From WLMZ01 sp037139095 (GTDB taxonomy: Bacteria; Actinomycetota; Acidimicrobiia; Acidimicrobiales; Ilumatobacteraceae), in assembly GCA_037139095.1 (NCBI GenBank), contig JBAXHD010000009.1, positions 1-64,000 on the forward strand: 64,000 nt of DNA. The letters are read 5' to 3'. A program made the position numbers and the translations under genes. Positions 50,602 through 59,188 of the stretch are shown here, piece by piece; within the stretch, counting starts at the first letter, position 1, and the number at the start of each line of letters is the position of its first letter. The notes under the pieces are model-generated. The model had not been told where the DNA came from. It searched no databases and saw only the letters and a list, made by a program, of their open reading frames with translations.

Positions 50602-51471
50602 GTGGGAACAGACAAGCGTGAACGTCAGAAGGCCAATCGTCAGCTCAAGCTGCAAGAGATGGTGCGCGATGCGCGCAAGGCTCAGGTGAAGAAGCGATCG
50701 CTGCAGATCGGCATCGGAGTGCCGCTTGCGATCGCAGCTGTCTTCCTTTTGGTGTGGTTGACCGGCGGCGACAGCAGCACAAACAAGACGGTTACGCCAG
50801 CAACAACATCAGTAGCAAGCGCAGTCGGCGCCAGCTCAACTACTACTGCAGCGCCGCTCGTCACCGTGATTGGCACAGCGCCTACTCCTGATTCATCGGG
50901 TGCCTACCCATGCCCGGCCGCCGACGGTTCAGCCGGTCGTGTGGTTGTGTTCAAGGCCAACCCACCTCAGTGCCTTACCGACGGCAAGACCTACACCGCT
51001 GAGGTCGAGACCAACAAGGGCAGCTACACAATTGCGCTCGATCGGGCGAACTCGCCATCCAACGTGAACATGTTTGTGTATCTGGCTCGCTACCACTTCT
51101 ACGACAACACTCCATGCCATCGCATCATCAAGGACTTCATGTTCCAGTGCGGCGATCCAACGGGCACCGGCTCGGGCGGCGCAGGTATGAAGGTGCCAGT
51201 CGAGGCGCCAAAGAGTGGCAAGTACGAACTTGCCTCTGTAGCCATGGCCAAGGTCGGCGGCGCCACCACCAACGACAGTCAGTTCTTTGTGGTCACCGGC
51301 GCCTCAGGCATTGGCCTGCCGCCCGACTACAGCTTGCTCGGCAAAGTAACCGCCGGGTTCGATACCACTGCACGCGCTATTGAAGCTGCCGCTGATCCGG
51401 CAGTGGCCTCAAGTGGCGTTCCACCGCTCGAGCCGATCACCATTCTGAAGGTGACCATCACCGAAAGCTGA
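50602..51471 (+). CDS. Membrane-anchored cyclophilin-type peptidyl-prolyl isomerase
   Basis: A 289-residue protein with a basic cytoplasmic N-terminus (RERQKANRQLKLQEMVRDARKAQVKKR), one helix (about 35-53: LQIGIGVPLAIAAVFLLVWL), a Ser/Thr-rich stalk and a cyclophilin domain (SPSNVNMFVYLARYHFYDNTPCHRII, FMFQCGDPTGTGSGG, ASVAMAKVGGATTNDSQFFVVTGAS). It should assist folding of exported proteins at the cell surface. GTG 50602 is the start. It is convergent with the S51 peptidase. Confidence 0.9.
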   Translation: MGTDKRERQKANRQLKLQEMVRDARKAQVKKRSLQIGIGVPLAIAAVFLLVWLTGGDSSTNKTVTPATTSVASAVGASSTTTAAPLVTVIGTAPTPDSSGAYPCPAADGSAGRVVVFKANPPQCLTDGKTYTAEVETNKGSYTIALDRANSPSNVNMFVYLARYHFYDNTPCHRIIKDFMFQCGDPTGTGSGGAGMKVPVEAPKSGKYELASVAMAKVGGATTNDSQFFVVTGASGIGLPPDYSLLGKVTAGFDTTARAIEAAADPAVASSGVPPLEPITILKVTITES

Positions 51472-51477
51472 CGTGGC

Positions 51478-51531
51478 TCACCGCTCTCGCGGTGACCCAA
51501 GTCTTCGTTCAGTCGGTTGGCTCAGCCAACC
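51478..51531. terminator. Two hairpins at the cyclophilin/S51 convergent junction
   Basis: TCACCGC-TCTC-GCGGTGA (51478-51495, 7-bp stem) and GGTTGG-CTCAG-CCAACC (51515-51531, 6-bp stem with a nearly continuous dyad) follow the cyclophilin stop. The second overlaps the stop of the S51-type peptidase on the other strand. They look like terminators for opposing transcripts; no long T-run is present. Confidence 0.5.
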
Positions 51532-52151
51532 AGATCGCCGTGAACTTCTACTGAACCAACGCGCTCCCACGCAGCGTTGGCGTGCAGTAGCGCGCTGCCA
51601 GTTGGCATCACGCCAACAGCGAATCCTCGAGCCAATTTCAGCGAGCGATGAATGCGCTCAGGTGACCAGGTCTCGGCTTCGGTGAGCAACGCAAGTCCGT
51701 CCACCAGGGCGAGACCCAAGGTGAATGCGCCGCCGCGTGGATCGGTCATTGGATCGCACAAGCAGGCCGCGCTGGATCCAACCGCAGCGACGACGCCGCC
51801 GTTAGCAATGACCGATTCGAGCGCCTCAAACATCGCCGTGTTCTTGAGTACTGAGCGCAGATGTAGCGGCGAATCGCCAACGAGATACACCATGCGCGCG
51901 TGCTCGACTGCGTGAACATGCTGTGAGTCGTTGGCGTCGGCGCGGCGCAACACGAGGCGTCCGTCGATGGCAACTCCTAGTCGCTCGCCCCACACGCGGG
52001 CGCTGTCGATTGCCCGACTTGGGTGCTCAAACGCGTCGGCAGTAGGCAGAACGACCACTTCGCTTGCTCCCGCCGATGCGATGAGTCGGCGGTCGAGATC
52101 GTCGTTGGCGGTGAAGGGGCCGCCACCGAGCAGGGCAAGAGTTCCGGTCAT
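51522..52151 (-). CDS. Peptidase S51-like protein (cyanophycinase/dipeptidase E type)
   Basis: A 209-residue class-I glutaminase-like fold protein. LALLGGGPFT at the N-terminus, VVVLPTADAFEHPS, YLVGDSPLHLRSVL and GGVVAAVGSSAACLCDPM fit the S51 layout, where the nucleophile elbow GxSAGA becomes GSSAAC with Ser available. A peptidase or a related hydrolase is likely; the substrate is unknown. The gene overlaps nhaA by four bases (ATGA). Confidence 0.75.
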   Translation of the reverse strand: MTGTLALLGGGPFTANDDLDRRLIASAGASEVVVLPTADAFEHPSRAIDSARVWGERLGVAIDGRLVLRRADANDSQHVHAVEHARMVYLVGDSPLHLRSVLKNTAMFEALESVIANGGVVAAVGSSAACLCDPMTDPRGGAFTLGLALVDGLALLTEAETWSPERIHRSLKLARGFAVGVMPTGSALLHANAAWERVGSVEVHGDLVG

Positions 52152-53335
52152 GGGTCCTTACTGTACGCGACAGCGCGTAATGCCACGGTACCGATGAGGC
52201 CGGCGACGATTGAGGCGATGAGCACCCCGAACTTTGCCTGGCCGAGTTGGTCGGCGTGTGTGAACGCAAGCTCCGATACGAACAGACTGACCGTGAAGCC
52301 AATGCCGGCCACGGCCCCGACTGCACAAACTTGAGCGAGGCGCACACCCGTGGGGTACTCGGCAATCCCGGCACGCACAGCGAGCCACGAGGCGAGGGTG
52401 ATGCCCACGGGCTTGCCAATAACGAGACCGATCACCACACCCCAGAACGCATGTGAACTGAGCACGCCGTTGAGCAGCGAGTTGTCGAACTGGATTCCTG
52501 CGTTTGAGATTGCAAACAGCGGCACGATGAGAAAGCTGGTGAACGGATGCAGGCCGTGTTCGAGCCGCTCAACCACGCTTGTCGAGTTAGATCCGGCCGG
52601 AGCCGCAGTGGGCGCAAGCAGACCCATGATGACGCCGGCGATCGTGGCGTGCACCCCGGCCTCGTGCAGCGAGAACCACATCGCGAGACCAATAGCCACG
52701 AACGGCCACATGGCGGTGACATGCAGGCGGCGCAGCAAGACCGTGAGCGCCACCATTGCGGCGGCCGCCGCAAGCCACATCACCTCGATGCCGTTGCTGT
52801 AGAACACAGCGATCACCACGATCGCGCCGATGTCGTCGACGATTGCGATGGCGAGAAGAAACAGAGACAGCGACGGCGGCACGATGTGGCGACCGATCAA
52901 CGCGATGACACCAAGCGCAAGCGCGATGTCGGTTGCCATCGGTACTCCCCAGCCGTGGCTGGTAGCCCTACCTGAGTTGATCACTGCAAACAGCGCCGCG
53001 GGGATGACCATGCCACCGACGGCGGCGGCGATTGGCAGAGCGGCGCGCCGCAGCACGCGAAGCTCACCGAGCACGAGTTCGCGTTTTATTTCGAGCCCAA
53101 CCACCAAGAAAAAGAGCGCCATCAGCCCGTCGTTCACCCAATGCTTGAGTGAGAGTTGCAGCACATGGTGACCGAACGAGATGGACAGCTCATGCGACCA
53201 CAACGAGTTGTAACTGTGAGGCGCCAGGTTGATCCAAATGATTGCTGCCACAGCGCCGCCGACGGCCAGAATGCCACCCGCAGATTCGGTTGCTAAAAAT
53301 TCTCGCAGGGGTCGAAGTGGTTCCCGTTTGGCCAT
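52148..53335 (-). CDS. nhaA: Na+/H+ antiporter NhaA
   Basis: A 395-residue antiporter that uses the proton gradient to expel Na+. The ion-site pair Asp-Asp lies in LLAIAIVDDIGAIVVIAVFYSNG, with MATDIALALGVIALIG and WVNDGLMALFFLVVGLEIKRELVLGEL as other NhaA hallmarks. About 11 hydrophobic segments are visible. ATG 53335. It is followed by the overlapping S51 gene. Confidence 0.94.
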   Translation of the reverse strand: MAKREPLRPLREFLATESAGGILAVGGAVAAIIWINLAPHSYNSLWSHELSISFGHHVLQLSLKHWVNDGLMALFFLVVGLEIKRELVLGELRVLRRAALPIAAAVGGMVIPAALFAVINSGRATSHGWGVPMATDIALALGVIALIGRHIVPPSLSLFLLAIAIVDDIGAIVVIAVFYSNGIEVMWLAAAAAMVALTVLLRRLHVTAMWPFVAIGLAMWFSLHEAGVHATIAGVIMGLLAPTAAPAGSNSTSVVERLEHGLHPFTSFLIVPLFAISNAGIQFDNSLLNGVLSSHAFWGVVIGLVIGKPVGITLASWLAVRAGIAEYPTGVRLAQVCAVGAVAGIGFTVSLFVSELAFTHADQLGQAKFGVLIASIVAGLIGTVALRAVAYSKDP

Positions 53336-53410
53336 CGATGGAGCCTACGCGTCACGGTCGATCTCACTTCGGCTTCGACGAGTTACCCATTGGTAGGTAT
53401 CGTCTCTGAA

Positions 53411-54268
53411 ATGAGCGACATCAAATCAGTAGGCATCTTGGGTTCGGGCATTATGGGATCGGGCCTCGCCGAAGTGGCAGCCAAGGCCGGATACACCGTC
53501 ATCGTGCGTTCGCGCAGTCAGGCCACGGCTGATGCCATGGTGGCCTCACTGGGCAAGAGCTTGGCCAAGCAGGTCGAGCGCGGCAAGCTTGCCGACGAAG
53601 AGCGCACTGCCATCTTGGGCCGAGTCAGCGCCACCGATCATCTCGGTGCCTTGCGCGACTGCGACCTCATCATTGAAAGCGTCGTCGAAGACCTCGATAT
53701 CAAGAAAGAACTCTTTGCCGAGCTCGAGCAGGTCGTGCAGCCCAACGCTATTTTCGCAACGAACACCAGCACCTTGGCCGTTGTCGAGTTGGCCATGGTC
53801 ACGCAGCGTCCCGACAAGGTCTGCGGCATTCACTTCTTCAACCCCGCACCGGCCATGAAGCTTGTCGAGATCATTCGTCCGCTCACCGCCAGTGACGACA
53901 CCATCGCCGCTGCCACCGCCTTTGCGGTTGCCTGCGGCAAAGATGCTGTCGAGGTCAAGGATCAGGCTGGCTTCATTGTCAACGCGTTGCTGTTCCCGTA
54001 CCTCAACAACGCAGTTCGCCTGGCCGAGTCGGGCACCGCTTCGGTCGCCGACATCGACACGGCCATGAAGGGCGGCTGCAACTTCCCAATGGGTCCGTTC
54101 GCACTGCTCGATCTGGTGGGCCTCGACACGTCGTTGGCCATCCTCGATGCGCTCTACGCCGAGTTCAGCGATCCCAACTACGCCGCAGTGCCGCTGCTGC
54201 GTCGCATGGTGGCCGCTGGCATTCTTGGTCGCAAGAGTGGTCGCGGGTTCTTCGACTACGCGCGCTAG
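53411..54268 (+). CDS. 3-hydroxybutyryl-CoA dehydrogenase
   Basis: A 285-residue NAD(P)-dependent dehydrogenase that interconverts acetoacetyl-CoA and (S)-3-hydroxybutyryl-CoA. The nucleotide motif SVGILGSGIMGSGLAEVAAKAGY, ESVVEDLDIKKELFAELEQ, TNTSTLAV, GIHFFNPAPAMKLVEII and the catalytic region DQAGFIVNALLFPYLNNAVRL are diagnostic. Start ATG 53411 is chosen over an in-frame TTG at 53390. It could supply butyrate-type metabolism or the ethylmalonyl-CoA route, which also has its mutase here. Confidence 0.93.
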   Translation: MSDIKSVGILGSGIMGSGLAEVAAKAGYTVIVRSRSQATADAMVASLGKSLAKQVERGKLADEERTAILGRVSATDHLGALRDCDLIIESVVEDLDIKKELFAELEQVVQPNAIFATNTSTLAVVELAMVTQRPDKVCGIHFFNPAPAMKLVEIIRPLTASDDTIAAATAFAVACGKDAVEVKDQAGFIVNALLFPYLNNAVRLAESGTASVADIDTAMKGGCNFPMGPFALLDLVGLDTSLAILDALYAEFSDPNYAAVPLLRRMVAAGILGRKSGRGFFDYAR

Positions 54269-54277
54269 GCCCTCCGC

Positions 54278-54961
54278 ATGTTCGGGCATGCTGGTGAAGT
54301 GCCCGTCTTTGACACCGAGCTGATCTGGCCGCCGCCCTGTCGGTGGCAGATGCCCGACCCGAGAACCGCCGACGCTGATGGCGTCGCTGCAATTGGAGCC
54401 GATCTCGAACCAGGCACATTGCTCGATGCGTATAGCCGCGGCATGTTTCCTATGCCGGCAGGCCGTCGTCAGATTTCGTGGTGGTCCCCAGATCCGCGCG
54501 GCATCATTCCGCTCGATGGTCTGAATGTGTCCACCTCGTTGCGCAAGAGCTGTCGGCGCTTTGAGGTTCGTTTCAATACGTGCTTTCGCGAGGTGATGAC
54601 GCAGTGCGGTGATCCGCGTCGGCCCCACGGATGGATCAACCGCGAGTTCATCGATGCGTTCGAGTTGCTCCACACGATGGGCTGGGCGCACAGTGTCGAA
54701 GTCTTCGACGCCGAGAATCGGCTCGTGGGCGGCCTCTATGGGGTGAAGATCAACCGATTCTTTGCCGGAGAGAGCATGTTTTCAACGGCTCGCGATGCCT
54801 CAAAGGTGGCATTGGTGGCGCTGTTGCGGGAGCTGAATGCAGCCAACGTGACCCTGTTCGATGTGCAGTGGACAACGTCACATCTCATCTCGATGGGTGC
54901 AGTAGATGTGTCCCGCGAGCGCTACCTCGAGCTGCTCAACGAAGCGATACGACCAGCGTGA
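54278..54961 (+). CDS. aat: Leucyl/phenylalanyl-tRNA-protein transferase
   Basis: N-end-rule aminoacyl transferase that adds Leu/Phe to N-terminal Arg/Lys proteins for ClpS/ClpAP degradation. A 227-residue protein: LLDAYSRGMFPMPAG, WWSPDPRGIIPLDGL, HGWINREFIDAFELLHTMGWAHSVEVFD, VGGLYGVKINRFFAGESMFST and DVQWTTSHLISMGAVDVSRERYL are diagnostic. ATG 54278, nine bases after the dehydrogenase. Convincing by motif. Confidence 0.92.
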   Translation: MFGHAGEVPVFDTELIWPPPCRWQMPDPRTADADGVAAIGADLEPGTLLDAYSRGMFPMPAGRRQISWWSPDPRGIIPLDGLNVSTSLRKSCRRFEVRFNTCFREVMTQCGDPRRPHGWINREFIDAFELLHTMGWAHSVEVFDAENRLVGGLYGVKINRFFAGESMFSTARDASKVALVALLRELNAANVTLFDVQWTTSHLISMGAVDVSRERYLELLNEAIRPA

Positions 54962-54986
54962 GGGCTATTTTCGCAACGAAGGGGGG

Positions 54987-55036
54987 ATGGTTACCGGTGC
55001 CGGAGCGTTCCGCCACTTCCGACACCGGTAAACCAT
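54987..55036 (+). repeat. Long inverted repeat in the aat/metalloprotease gap
   Basis: The 18-base left arm (54987-55004, containing ACCGGTGCCGGA) pairs with the right arm at 55018-55036 (containing TCCGACACCGGT), with one bulged base and one mismatch, around a 13-base loop. It lies 25 bases after the aat stop and about 114 bases before the metalloprotease start. No T-run follows. It may terminate aat transcripts or act in the metalloprotease leader. Confidence 0.5.
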
Positions 55037-55149
55037 TTGAGAAGGAGCTAGGCCCTACTTCTCGATCGACGTACATGCCGTGTGTGCGTCGGTACTGCCA
55101 TAGATATCGGCAGCCATTTCAGGAACTTGAGCGATTCTTTAGGAAATTC

Positions 55150-56283
55150 TTGAAATTCTTTTTCGGGCCGCTTGTAATGCTCGGTTTGGGTGCGGGCGTG
55201 GCCGGTTGCGCATCCGAGGCATCCCCTTCGTCGTCGAGCGCGCTGACCCAAGCCGATTGGCCTCGCGAACTCAGGTTGATTGCCGGGGCGCATCATGCCC
55301 CCGCCAACGACCTGTTCGAGGTGTTCATGTGCGACGTGCCGCTGACCACCAGCGATCCGATCTACGGGAGGCTCACGCAACGGCTGAAGTTGACTCCTGA
55401 TGATCTTGTGAAGCGGCTCAACGACAACGTCACGCCCTATTTCGTTGCTTTGTCGCACAACCTGTATCACCCCCGATTTGTTGCTGGTCGCACGCTGTCG
55501 ATGTCTGCAACCGAGACCCATGACAGTTGTGTCGAGCGGGCCATCGACAGCAGCGCGCCCGCTACCGCGGCGGTGATGGTGGTGGCTACTGCTGAGCACC
55601 TGCCCGATCAGGCCGGCGGTTGGGGTCGTCAGGGCGCACCGTGCAATGTCGATTTTTGCGCGGCGAGCCAGACCCGGCGTGCGCTGTACGTGGGGGCCTC
55701 CGACTTTCATTCTTCGTGGGGGGCAGTGCCGGCCGTTGATCTCACCGAGCATGAGATCGGCCACACGCTTGGGCTCCCGCATAGCGGCGATCCGCACAGT
55801 GCCGATGAGCACGCCAGCGGTATCGACCTGATGAGTAACAGCGCGTCGCCGCGCGATGTGAACCCCCAGCTTCGCAACGGGCCCGACACGCTTGCAATCA
55901 ATCGGCTCGCGCTCGGCTGGCTCACCGCCGACGACGTTGTTGTCACCGCGCCAGCAGGCGGCGCCTTCACCCTGTGGCCGTCAACCGGCGATAACGGCGT
56001 GCGATTGCTGGCGATTGGTCTCACCGACAATTCGTTTCTCAGCATCGAATACTTAACGGCCGATGGCTTCAACGATTTTCTTCCGGCGTCAGGCGTGGCG
56101 GTGCATCTCATCGAAGGGTCGGATCGGGTGAGCGAACGCACGCAGACCACCCTCGGTAGCGTGGCTCCGCACCTAAAGTTGCTGTCCAAAGCGGGCTCGT
56201 CGCTCGATCTTCACGGGTGGACAATCACCGTTGGCGCGCTCGGTTCCACCGTGCAGGTAGAAGTTCGGCCCACTCACAGGTAA
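55150..56283 (+). CDS. Secreted lipoprotein metzincin-type metallopeptidase
   Basis: A 377-residue exported zinc peptidase. With TTG 55150 as start (AGGA 5 bases upstream), the N-terminus is a clean lipoprotein signal MKFFFGPLVMLGLGAGVAGC with the lipid Cys at residue 20. The zinc motif H201-E-x-x-H205-x-x-G-x-x-H211 (HEIGHTLGLPH) and a Met-turn near IDLMSNS (about residue 228) define a metzincin-like fold. An ATG at 55075 in the same frame is an alternative but gives a charged N-terminus. The substrate is unknown. Confidence 0.75.
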   Translation: MKFFFGPLVMLGLGAGVAGCASEASPSSSSALTQADWPRELRLIAGAHHAPANDLFEVFMCDVPLTTSDPIYGRLTQRLKLTPDDLVKRLNDNVTPYFVALSHNLYHPRFVAGRTLSMSATETHDSCVERAIDSSAPATAAVMVVATAEHLPDQAGGWGRQGAPCNVDFCAASQTRRALYVGASDFHSSWGAVPAVDLTEHEIGHTLGLPHSGDPHSADEHASGIDLMSNSASPRDVNPQLRNGPDTLAINRLALGWLTADDVVVTAPAGGAFTLWPSTGDNGVRLLAIGLTDNSFLSIEYLTADGFNDFLPASGVAVHLIEGSDRVSERTQTTLGSVAPHLKLLSKAGSSLDLHGWTITVGALGSTVQVEVRPTHR

Positions 56284-56293
56284 CACTTGCTGC

Positions 56294-58264
56294 ATGAACG
56301 AGAGCAATGACGCCAACGCGCCACGCGACGAACCATGGTTGATGCGCACCTATTCGGGTCACTCCACTGCGCGAGCCTCGAACGAGTTGTATCGCACCAA
56401 CCTTTCAAAGGGCCAGACCGGCCTGTCGATTGCCTTCGATTTGCCCACGCAAACGGGCTATGACCCCGACGACGTGTTGGCCCGCGGCGAAGTGGGCAAA
56501 GTAGGTGTGCCCGTGTCGCATCTCGGCCACATGCGCACGCTGCTCGATTCGATTCCGCCCGACAAGATGAACACGTCGATGACCATCAACGCTCCAGCAG
56601 CGTGGATGCTTGCGCTCTACGTGGCCAACGCCGACGAGCAAGGCATTGCACCTGTGGCGCTGCGCGGCACCACCCAAAACGACATCGTGAAGGAATACCT
56701 CAGCCGAGGCACGTTCATCTTCGCCCCCGAAGCCTCGCGTCGGCTCATCGTCGACATGGTGGCGTGGTGCGCGCAGAACGCGCCGAAGTGGAACCCAATG
56801 AACGTGTGCTCGTATCACCTGCAAGAGGCTGGTGCCACGCCGGTACAAGAGATCGCGTACTCGTTAGCCACGGCCATTGGTGTGCTCGATGCCGTTCGCG
56901 AGAGCGGCCAAGTTGAGCCCGAGCAGTTCGCCCAAGTCTTCGGATCTATCTCGTTCTTCGTGAACGCTGGCATCCGCTTCATCGAAGAAACCTGCAAGCT
57001 CCGCGCATTCACCGAACTGTGGGATCGCATCGGTCTCGAGCGCTACGGGGTCACCGATGCCAAGGCGCGGCGGTTCCGCTACGGCGTTCAGGTGAACTCG
57101 TTGGGGCTCACCGAGGCTCAGCCCGAGAACAACGTGCAGCGAATTGTGCTTGAGATGCTCGCTGTCACGTTGTCGAAGAACGCCCGGGCGCGCAGCGTGC
57201 AGCTTCCTGCATGGAACGAAGCGCTTGGTCTGCCTCGGCCATGGGATCAGCAGTGGTCGTTGCGAATGCAACAAGTTCTCGCGTTCGAGACCGACCTGCT
57301 CGAGTACGAAGACATTTTCGATGGCTCGGTAGTCATCGAGGCCAAGACCACCGCGTTGCGTGATGCTGCGTGGGCCGAGTTGCAAGATGTGCTGTCACTC
57401 GGTGGCGCATTCGAATCGGTCGACGAACTCAAGGGTCGCTTGGTGCGCTCGATGGCAGAGCGCACCCGTCGCATCGAGTCGGGCGCTCAGACCGTGGTGG
57501 GCGTGAACAGCTATGTGGAGACCGCCGACAGCCCATTGGGTGGCGAAGGCAACATCATGGTGGTCGACCAAGGCGTTGAGCAAGAGGCCATCGATGACAT
57601 TCGCGTGTGGCGCGCGAACCGCGATAACGCTGCGGTCGAGACAGCGCTTGCAGCGTTGCGCGCCGCGGCCGAGGGCGACGAAAACATCATGTTCGCCTCG
57701 ATCGAACTGGCCCGAGTTGGTGGCACCACCGGCGAGTGGGCCAACGCGCTGCGTTCGGTGTTTGGCGAATACCGTGCCCCAACCGGAGTAGCTGCCGCCG
57801 TCGGCAGGCGCACCCACGAATTGGCATCGGTTGCCGAGTTCGTTCGCTCGATTCCTGGTGGACCTCCAAAGTTCTTGGTTGCTAAGCCCGGTCTCGATGG
57901 GCACTCCAATGGCGCTGAGCAGATTGCTGTTGCCGCCCGTGATGCGGGTATGGAAGTTGTGTACAGCGGCATTCGGCTGACCCCCGAGCAGATCGCAGCC
58001 TCTGCGCGCGACGAAGACCCCGACGTGATCGGCCTCTCGATTCTCAGCGGTTCGCATTTGGCGTTGGTGCCCGACGTGATGGCGTGCCTTGCGGCGCTCG
58101 GTGTCGACTCGCCCGTCGTGGTGGGCGGCATTATCCCCGAGGCAGACCAGCGGCGACTCGCAGCCATCGGTGTTGCCCGTTGCTACACGCCGAAGGACTA
58201 CGAACTCAGCCGCATCATGCGCGATATCGCCGAGCTTGCTGCAAGCCATCGTTCAGGTGTCTGA
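56294..58264 (+). CDS. ecm: Ethylmalonyl-CoA mutase (B12-dependent, MeaA/Ecm type)
   Basis: A 656-residue single-chain mutase. The N-terminus (TYSGHSTARASNELYRTNLSKGQTGLS, AFDLPTQTGYDPDDVLARGEVGKVGVPVSHLG) and TWNPMNVCSYHLQEAG-like stretch (KWNPMNVCSYHLQEAG) match ethylmalonyl-CoA mutases more than the two-subunit methylmalonyl-CoA mutase. The C-terminal B12 domain has LDGHSNG (DxHxxG), SILSGSHL and VVGGIIP. It converts ethylmalonyl-CoA to methylsuccinyl-CoA in the ethylmalonyl-CoA pathway. The pathway partner Ccr is not in the window. ATG 56294, ten bases after the metallopeptidase. Confidence 0.85.
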   Translation: MNESNDANAPRDEPWLMRTYSGHSTARASNELYRTNLSKGQTGLSIAFDLPTQTGYDPDDVLARGEVGKVGVPVSHLGHMRTLLDSIPPDKMNTSMTINAPAAWMLALYVANADEQGIAPVALRGTTQNDIVKEYLSRGTFIFAPEASRRLIVDMVAWCAQNAPKWNPMNVCSYHLQEAGATPVQEIAYSLATAIGVLDAVRESGQVEPEQFAQVFGSISFFVNAGIRFIEETCKLRAFTELWDRIGLERYGVTDAKARRFRYGVQVNSLGLTEAQPENNVQRIVLEMLAVTLSKNARARSVQLPAWNEALGLPRPWDQQWSLRMQQVLAFETDLLEYEDIFDGSVVIEAKTTALRDAAWAELQDVLSLGGAFESVDELKGRLVRSMAERTRRIESGAQTVVGVNSYVETADSPLGGEGNIMVVDQGVEQEAIDDIRVWRANRDNAAVETALAALRAAAEGDENIMFASIELARVGGTTGEWANALRSVFGEYRAPTGVAAAVGRRTHELASVAEFVRSIPGGPPKFLVAKPGLDGHSNGAEQIAVAARDAGMEVVYSGIRLTPEQIAASARDEDPDVIGLSILSGSHLALVPDVMACLAALGVDSPVVVGGIIPEADQRRLAAIGVARCYTPKDYELSRIMRDIAELAASHRSGV

Positions 58265-58751
58265 GCGATCGCGCCACGGCGGCGCCGACCGCATTCCACT
58301 GCCGCTTGATCAGGGAGCGCTCTGGCTGTGCGGCAAGCACTTCATCGGCCCCGATGCTGAGGCTGCGATGCAACAGGTTGATGCCACCACCGTGGTGTGC
58401 CTCAATCAGCGCGATGAACTCGAGAGCCGCTACCCCGACTATGTCGCGTGGCTACAGAGTCAGACACCGCAGCGCGTGGTGTGGTTTCCTATCCCCGATC
58501 TGGGTGCGCCATCGATCGAGGCGGCTACGGCGCTGCTCGGCGATCTGCACCGCCGCATCGCACGGGGCGACACGTTGTTGGTTCATTGCGGTGCTGGCAT
58601 CGGACGTGCCGGAACAATGGCAGCAGCGTTGTTGATGACAATGGGCGTCGAGCATGAACAGGCGGTGGCTCATGTTGCGGCGCATCGTCCGATGGCTGGC
58701 CCCGAAGCTGGGGCGCAGCGCGAGTTGCTTGAGGCGCTAGCGCGTCACTGA
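58257..58751 (+). CDS. Dual-specificity protein phosphatase family protein
   Basis: A 164-residue phosphatase starting at GTG 58257, overlapping the mutase stop by eight bases. The P-loop LLVHCGAGIGRAGT gives H110-C111-(X)5-R117, and the acid loop FPIPDLGAP contains D81. It is a likely tyrosine or phosphoinositide-type phosphatase. This intact copy contrasts with the Cys-less relative at 18712-19218. Its tail ends three bases from the convergent LysM gene. Confidence 0.87.
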   Translation: MSERSRHGGADRIPLPLDQGALWLCGKHFIGPDAEAAMQQVDATTVVCLNQRDELESRYPDYVAWLQSQTPQRVVWFPIPDLGAPSIEAATALLGDLHRRIARGDTLLVHCGAGIGRAGTMAAALLMTMGVEHEQAVAHVAAHRPMAGPEAGAQRELLEALARH

Positions 58752-58753
58752 GG

Positions 58754-59158
58754 TCACGGAGTAGCAGCGGTGGTGGCAGTTGGTGCAACCGCTGCGGGCG
58801 TTGTCTTCGGTGTGGTGGGCGCGGTTGGTGTTGTGGTGGCAACGGTTGCGCCCGGCTGGGGAAGGTTCAGTACTTGTCCGGCTTCGATCTTGTCGGGGTC
58901 GGTGATGTTGTTGAATGCGGCCAGAGCGGCTGCGCTGACCCCGAACTGTTTTGCGATCTCTGACAGCGCGTCACCCGATTGGATGACATAGGTCTTTGGG
59001 ATGGTTGTGCTGGTTTCGGGCACCGTGCTGGTGCTCGTGGTGGTGAGGATTGGTGGCAACGTGTCGTTCGCCGAGCGACCAGTGTTTGCGCAGCCAGCAA
59101 ACACTGCTGAGCAGGTGATGACTACGAAGAGTCCCGCAGCGCGCTCGTAATACCTCAT
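58754..59158 (-). CDS. LysM-domain lipoprotein
   Basis: A 134-residue exported protein with lipobox VFAGC (Cys23), a Ser/Thr linker, one LysM domain (about 57-100: YVIQSGDALSEIAKQFGVSAAALAAFNNITDPDKIEAGQVLNLP) and a Thr/Pro/Ala-rich C-terminal tail. LysM binds peptidoglycan, so a wall-anchoring role is probable. ATG 59158 is used; ATG 59167 would add three residues. It is divergent from the hydrolase at 59189. Confidence 0.85.
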   Translation of the reverse strand: MRYYERAAGLFVVITCSAVFAGCANTGRSANDTLPPILTTTSTSTVPETSTTIPKTYVIQSGDALSEIAKQFGVSAAALAAFNNITDPDKIEAGQVLNLPQPGATVATTTPTAPTTPKTTPAAVAPTATTAATP

Positions 59159-59188
59159 TACGGTCATGCTACGCGTAGATTCAACGAG

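Noticed and set aside
59169..59178. Palindrome CTACGCGTAG between LysM and hydrolase genes
   Set aside because: A 10-base perfect palindrome in a divergent gap could be an operator, but it is short, overlaps the alternative LysM start region and has no known match.
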